Source: Planctomycetia bacterium (lineage in GTDB: Bacteria; Planctomycetota; UBA11346). Taken from it: a DNA stretch of 11,183 bases. Each line of letters starts with the position of its first letter. Within the stretch, counting starts at the first letter, position 1. Below the pieces are notes generated by a model, which saw only the letters and a list, made by a program, of their open reading frames with translations, did no database searches and was not told the DNA's origin. The stretch spans positions 1 to 11,183 of the forward strand of contig SYDV01000284.1 in assembly GCA_005801395.1 (NCBI GenBank), in the 5' to 3' direction. The position numbers and the translations under genes were made by a program. Of the stretch, positions 8,071 to 11,183 are shown piece by piece.

Positions 8071-8631
8071 ATGACGACGGTTTTAGTTATTTTACCACCG
8101 GGCGCGGAAGAAATTGAAGCCGTGACCATTCCCGATATGTTGGTCCGCGCGGGTGCGCAGGTGACGGTCGCATCGACCTCGGCTGAACTGGTGGTCATTG
8201 GCAGTCGAGGCATTCCTTTGGCAGCACATACCAAACTCGATCAAGTCTTAGATCACGAGTTCGATGTGATTTACTTACCAGGCGGAGGTGGAGCGGCCAA
8301 AGCCCATCGCGATGACGCACGCATTCAACGTATGGCAGCGGCGCAATTGGCTTCGGGTAGACTATTGGCGGTCATTTGCGCAGCACCAATTGCATTAGTC
8401 CCAGGGAAATTGTGCGCAGGTCGTCGCTTGACCAGCTACCCAGGAGTACGCAGTCAAGTTGAGCCATATTGTGCCGCTTGGATCGATGAAAGAGTGGTTA
8501 TCGATGGTAATTTGGTGACTTCGCAGGGTCCAGGAACCGCTGTGGCACTGGGTTTAGCATTGATCCGGCTCACTGCTGGCGCAGACGTTGCCACACAGGT
8601 GGCATTAGACATGCTAGTACAGCCAAACTGA
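8071..8631 (+). CDS. DJ-1/PfpI family protein, YajL/DJ-1 subgroup (186 aa)
   Basis: This is a cytoplasmic DJ-1 superfamily protein whose length is close to human DJ-1 (189 aa). Family members are variously described as glyoxalases, deglycases or oxidative-stress sensors; which applies here is unknown. The chain opens with a Rossmann-like strand and PPGAEEIEAV (9-18), where E16 corresponds to DJ-1 Glu18. LPGGGGAAKAHRDD (69-82) follows, then AVICAAP with C103 at the nucleophile elbow, the counterpart of DJ-1 Cys106. TSQGPGTAVALGLALI near the C-terminus is the conserved closing motif. The position of DJ-1 His126 is Tyr (TSYPG), as aromatic residues are in some bacterial homologues. The Shine-Dalgarno AGGAG and the homology both place the start at 8071. 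The next gene begins 18 bp after the stop, so they are probably co-transcribed. Confidence 0.92.
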   Translation: MTTVLVILPPGAEEIEAVTIPDMLVRAGAQVTVASTSAELVVIGSRGIPLAAHTKLDQVLDHEFDVIYLPGGGGAAKAHRDDARIQRMAAAQLASGRLLAVICAAPIALVPGKLCAGRRLTSYPGVRSQVEPYCAAWIDERVVIDGNLVTSQGPGTAVALGLALIRLTAGADVATQVALDMLVQPN

Positions 8632-8649
8632 CTACGGGGAGATTAAGCC

Positions 8650-9423
8650 ATGCGACTGGTGATCAATCGATTACTAAAACCGTTAATCATGTGTGCCGTT
8701 TTTTTATGCCTAACCGTATCGTCAGTATGGGCGGGTGACGCGAAAGAAGTGCAAGCCAAGTTTAATAAATCTTTCTCAGAAGGTTCATCTACTGACAAGA
8801 AAGAAGCCCTGCGTTCAGCGCAAAGCTTGTCTAAAGAAGACGACGATGTCGCTTTTGAATTATTGATTAAAGGTGTCAGCGATCGTCAGGTGCACGATGA
8901 AGCGGTGTTAGCGTTACGGGCACGTACGGGTTTGCAGCCCACGCTACTGAATCGCGGTAGTGGTTATCCTGGATATCCAGCCTCAGATGACGCGAGCGAA
9001 TGGAATAATTGGCTTTCGGCTCGTAAGAAAGATAAAGAGACGCAAAAGAAAATTGCTGATCAAGATAAAAAATTAAAACAAATTGAAGACGATAAAAACA
9101 AACCCAAAGATGGTAAAGACGGCACGGCAAAAACGGATGATAAAACAGCACCTCCTGCTGATGGTACCACTCCGCCAGCGACGGGCGCTGACGGTGAAGG
9201 GTCAATTATTAAAGCTCCGCCAGCGTACGTGCCACCCAGCGATCTAGGTCGACTAGATCGTATCATTTTCAAAAGTGGTGGCACCCTGGTGTGTTATATT
9301 TTATCAAAACGCGTGAATGCTGATGGCGTGCTGCAATCAGTACGTGTGGTGCATCAGAATAATGGTGGTGAAGAAATCTTGTCCTCAGATTTAATTTCTC
9401 GTATCGATGAAGATGTGCGCTGA
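8650..9423 (+). CDS. Secreted protein with HEAT-like helices, coiled coil and C-terminal domain; unknown function (257 aa)
   Basis: The function is not recognised. Residues 1-28 are a signal peptide (VSSVWA before GDA), so the protein is periplasmic or surface-exposed. About 30-95 is helical and reads like one or two HEAT-type repeats (DVAFELLIKGVSD, HDEAVLALRARTG). A short EWNNWLSARKKD segment (117-128) follows; Trp-rich segments after HEAT-like repeats recur in PVC proteins, which I note from general familiarity. Next come a very charged coiled-coil stretch (about 122-150) and a Lys/Asp to Pro/Thr/Gly linker (about 148-195). A compact C-terminal domain with Val-rich strands (LDRIIFKSGGTLVCYIL, SVRVVHQ, 202-240) closes the chain. 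GGAG at 8638-8641 lies 8 nt before the ATG. The stop overlaps the coaD start in TGATG, a sign of translational coupling. Why an envelope protein sits directly before coaD is not explained by sequence. Confidence 0.85.
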   Translation: MRLVINRLLKPLIMCAVFLCLTVSSVWAGDAKEVQAKFNKSFSEGSSTDKKEALRSAQSLSKEDDDVAFELLIKGVSDRQVHDEAVLALRARTGLQPTLLNRGSGYPGYPASDDASEWNNWLSARKKDKETQKKIADQDKKLKQIEDDKNKPKDGKDGTAKTDDKTAPPADGTTPPATGADGEGSIIKAPPAYVPPSDLGRLDRIIFKSGGTLVCYILSKRVNADGVLQSVRVVHQNNGGEEILSSDLISRIDEDVR

Positions 9424-9911
9424 TGCCAAGCGCACGGGGTATTTCGGCGTTATACCCAGGAACGTTTGATCCCCCGCATCATGGACATGTAGATGTCATT
9501 CGTCGAGCTGCCGCTCAGGTCGAACAATTGATTGTGGCTATTGCTGTAAATCCAGAAAAGAAGCCGTGCTTACCTGAAAAAACGCGCGTAGCAGTTTTAC
9601 AAGAATTGTGCCGTGATTTGGCGAACGTTCGCGTTGCAACTTATACGGAAGCAACGGTTGCTTTCGCCAAGGCGCAAGGCTGTACGGTGTTAGTGCGTGG
9701 ATTACGTAATGCCGCTGACTTGGACGCAGAATCTGGCATGGCACAGATCAATCGCAGCCATGGTTTAGAAAGTTTCTTTTTAATTGCCGATGTACGCCAT
9801 CAACACTTGAGTTCTCGTTTGGTCAAACAAGTCCTCGCTGCGGGTTTACCATTAGATGATTTAGTGGCTCCAGCCGTTGCTCGCGCTCTTCGTACACCCA
9901 TGAGCGGCTGA
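9423..9911 (+). CDS. coaD: Phosphopantetheine adenylyltransferase (CoA biosynthesis)
   Basis: CoaD transfers AMP from ATP to 4'-phosphopantetheine, giving dephospho-CoA and pyrophosphate, the penultimate step of coenzyme A synthesis in the cytoplasm. The length (162 aa) fits the family (E. coli 159 aa). YPGTFDPPHHGH (11-22) is the nucleotidyltransferase signature; T14 and H22 match E. coli Thr10 and His18. K46 in PEKKP matches Lys42, and VRGLR (R92, R95) matches the Arg88/Arg91 segment. Around the substrate site it departs from the enzymes I know: DLDAESGMAQIN replaces the usual DFEYExQxAxMN, and RHQHLSSRLVK replaces WSFISSSLVK. It could therefore be a divergent but active CoaD; the core motifs argue against a different activity. 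ATG 9423 overlaps the upstream stop (TGATG), and 29 bp separate its stop from the next gene. Confidence 0.9.
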   Translation: MPSARGISALYPGTFDPPHHGHVDVIRRAAAQVEQLIVAIAVNPEKKPCLPEKTRVAVLQELCRDLANVRVATYTEATVAFAKAQGCTVLVRGLRNAADLDAESGMAQINRSHGLESFFLIADVRHQHLSSRLVKQVLAAGLPLDDLVAPAVARALRTPMSG

Positions 9912-9940
9912 CTTTTTACACGCTCGCATTAGGAGTCATC

Positions 9941-10402
9941 ATGGCTGAATGTTTACGTGGTAATCCTTATCCGACGCCAAAGCTCGGACCGCTTTTGATC
10001 GATGAAGACTATGTCGCAGCGATTGAGCGATTGATAGATTATGCGGCGCAGGCGAGCACCGATTTAGGACAGCAACATAATGTTGAGCTAGGATTTGATG
10101 ATGCTGGCATTGTTATCATTGACCAAATAATTACTTCGGTGCGTGCACGAAATTGGCCAATAGAATCCAATCCTTTTCGCTGGCACGCGAACGCTATCGG
10201 TTCGGTATTAGCCTGCATTATGCTCAAACGAGGAAATTCTCTGACGGCGTTTCGCTCGAAAGACAACTTCACTAATTTCAGCGTTTACGTTGCCGCAACT
10301 AAAGTAGAATATTTTCCGTTTCATAAAGTGCAGAAATGTTTGACTAGTGTTGATGCCGGAACGGTGGCGGCATATTATAAGGAATTTACCGGGGATATGT
10401 GA
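9941..10402 (+). CDS. Hypothetical protein, possibly of a DUF3806-like small-domain type (153 aa)
   Basis: I cannot assign this protein. It has no signal peptide or membrane segment, so it is probably cytoplasmic. ALIGN-like features: DEDYVAAIERLIDYAAQAST (21-40), then NVELGFDDAGIVIIDQIITSV (47-67), then HANAIGSVLACIMLKRGN (82-99), then VEYFPFHKVQKCL (122-134) and VAAYYKEF near the end. This order (D-x-hydrophobic helix, then a Gly-led helix followed by a strand, then a Phe-Pro-Phe segment) loosely recalls DUF3806-type domains; that link is inference from pattern only. AGGAG at 9931-9935 lies 5 nt before the ATG and makes the start secure. It closes a plus-strand run with DJ-1, the secreted protein and coaD, with 29 bp to coaD. 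Its stop lies just 3 bp before an inverted-repeat element. Confidence 0.8.
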   Translation: MAECLRGNPYPTPKLGPLLIDEDYVAAIERLIDYAAQASTDLGQQHNVELGFDDAGIVIIDQIITSVRARNWPIESNPFRWHANAIGSVLACIMLKRGNSLTAFRSKDNFTNFSVYVAATKVEYFPFHKVQKCLTSVDAGTVAAYYKEFTGDM

Positions 10403-10412
10403 ATGGACTGGT

Positions 10413-10433
10413 CCGATGTCCGATGTCCGATGT
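10413..10433 (+). repeat. Three tandem copies of CCGATGT
   Basis: Three perfect heptamers run from 10413 to 10433 and form the inner part of the left arm of the 10406-10594 element. The right arm holds one inverted copy (ACATCGG, 10581-10587). Slippage could change this copy number readily. Confidence 0.9.
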
Positions 10434-10567
10434 CTTTTGAATTTGGACGTTGGCCAGAGACCAGTTCGTTTGGTGAATAATCAAAAGTAGTCGTGGTTAA
10501 TCAAAGACGTATTTTTAAAGCGCAAATAGCCAGTGTTATAAAACAAAAATATCGGAATAATTAGATA

Positions 10568-10590
10568 GGTCCGACGTTGGACATCGGACC
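10568..10590. terminator. Hairpin at the end of hisB
   Basis: GGTCCGA (10568-10574) pairs with TCGGACC (10584-10590); an inner GT/AC pair is possible, with TGG at the loop. It lies 14 bp past the hisB stop on the minus strand and downstream of the converging plus-strand gene. No U run follows in either direction, so it is at best a Rho-independent terminator of weak type, or just part of the repeat element. Confidence 0.35.
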
Positions 10591-10604
10591 AGTCAATCGA
10601 ATAC

Positions 10605-11183
10605 CTACCCCAATAACCCCTTCGTAGACGGTAATTCCGTTCCCGTTATGCGAATTGCTTGACGCAATGCGCGCGCGGTGGCCTTAAAAGCGGCTTCGAC
10701 AATGTGATGGCTATTACGGCCAGTGTGTTGATGTAGGTGCAAACAAATACGGGCGTGGTCAGTGAGACCACCAAAAAATTCTGGCACTAACTCTACCGCC
10801 CAGCTTCCGAGCATGGCCGCTTCTGGTTTGAGTTCGTAGACCAAATAAGGACGGCCACTAATATCGACGGTGGCGGTTACTAATGCTTCATCAAGCGGAC
10901 AAGCGAGATGACCAAAACGTTCGATACCCATGCGTTCGCCTAAGGCTTCGCGTAAACATTGCCCCAGCACGATACCGACGTCTTCGGTAGTGTGGTGACC
11001 ATCAATGTGCAAATCGCCTGTGCATTTTACACTTAAGGTAGTGCCCGAATGTTTGCCAAGTGCTTCCAACATGTGATCAAGAAATCCAATGCCGGTAGCA
11101 ATGGTGGCAGGACCAGCGTGGTCGAGATCCCACGTGGCGGTGATATCAGTTTCTTTAGTTTTACGTTTGACCGTCGCACTGCG
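10605..11183 (-). CDS. hisB: Imidazoleglycerol-phosphate dehydratase, 5' end cut by right edge
   Basis: HisB removes water from imidazoleglycerol phosphate to give imidazoleacetol phosphate in histidine biosynthesis, using Mn2+ in a cytoplasmic oligomer. The minus-strand frame is open to the window edge, giving 192 residues, so only a few N-terminal residues can be missing. The first residues (RSATVKRKTKETDI) match the usual HisB start. Numbering from the edge, GIGFLDHML has H37, DLHIDGHHTTEDVG has H63, H64, E67 and D68 (metal and catalytic site), and DEAL follows at 98-101. GRNSHHIVEAAFKA supplies the second metal-binding pair H159 and H160 with E163. PSTKGLLG is the normal C-terminus. It is the monofunctional dehydratase form as far as seen; a phosphatase domain would need to be beyond the edge. 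It converges with the plus-strand run across the inverted-repeat element. Confidence 0.95.
   Translation of the reverse strand, partial: RSATVKRKTKETDITATWDLDHAGPATIATGIGFLDHMLEALGKHSGTTLSVKCTGDLHIDGHHTTEDVGIVLGQCLREALGERMGIERFGHLACPLDEALVTATVDISGRPYLVYELKPEAAMLGSWAVELVPEFFGGLTDHARICLHLHQHTGRNSHHIVEAAFKATARALRQAIRITGTELPSTKGLLG

Larger units (their letters stand above)
10406..10594. repeat. 189-bp inverted-repeat element with a perfect 16-bp terminal pair
   Basis: GACTGGTCCGATGTCC at 10406-10421 and its exact reverse complement at 10579-10594 bound the 202-bp gap between the hypothetical gene and hisB. The pairing continues imperfectly inward for about 11 bp more. The interior is A/T-rich and has no coding frame. 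An additional copy of the right arm in the same orientation lies at 10446-10465: GACGTTGG, a 5-nt spacer, GACCAGT, matching GACGTTGG, a 6-nt spacer, GACCAGT at 10573-10593. The right arm folds on itself (see 10568-10590). No clean target-site duplication is visible; an AAT lies near each end, but one base out of register. It could be a MITE-like or REP-like element. Confidence 0.75.

Noticed and set aside
8876..9205. Open frame of 109 codons on the minus strand opposite the secreted unknown protein
   Set aside because: Composition is a mirror of the low-complexity coding strand; no start site or recognisable motif.
10413..10433. CRISPR-like reading of the CCGATGT heptamers
   Set aside because: The units are 7 bp, adjacent without spacers, and only three in number; this is a simple tandem repeat.

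Overview
The window looks like a chromosomal segment from a bacterium of the PVC group (Planctomycetota, Verrucomicrobiota, Lentisphaerota). The main evidence is the 1138-residue secreted protein on the minus strand. It joins a dehydrogenase-like propeller, HEAT-type helices and a C-terminal CxxCH haem domain, an architecture known as the Pirellula/Verrucomicrobium type. Two secreted S1 sulfatases lie next to it, which fits the sulfatase-rich genomes of this group. The GC content by eye is moderate (mid-40s percent). The phylum cannot be fixed from sequence reading alone.

Left half (1-6103, all minus strand): in transcription order this holds the haem/propeller protein, a complete sulfatase (454 aa), and a second sulfatase cut by the left edge. 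All three have signal peptides, so the region looks like an export module for breakdown of sulfated glycans or other carbohydrates. The gaps between the genes are 247 and 140 bp, so they may be one transcript or several. The haem protein ends in a perfect 11-bp tandem duplication that includes its stop codon, followed by a 9-bp hairpin.

Middle (6104-8070): a 372-bp gap without a gene precedes a small plus-strand membrane-anchored protein (111 aa). Convergent to it are two minus-strand genes: a LolA-like periplasmic protein and a four-helix membrane protein. The LolA-like gene is divergent from a DJ-1/PfpI gene, only 57 bp away.

Right half (8071-11183): a tight plus-strand run carries a DJ-1/YajL-type protein, a secreted PVC-style protein of unknown function, coaD (phosphopantetheine adenylyltransferase, overlapping its upstream neighbour as TGATG), and a 153-aa unknown. 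It meets minus-strand hisB (histidine biosynthesis), which is cut by the right edge. The 202-bp convergent gap is almost filled by a small repeat structure: three perfect CCGATGT heptamers, a perfect 16-bp inverted repeat at its two ends, and an internal degenerate copy of the right arm.

I see no CRISPR array, tRNA, rRNA, transposase or phage gene. Most of the content is ordinary PVC housekeeping and catabolic sequence. The observations most worth following are the repeat element before hisB, the unusual substrate-site residues in CoaD, and the three uncharacterised proteins.
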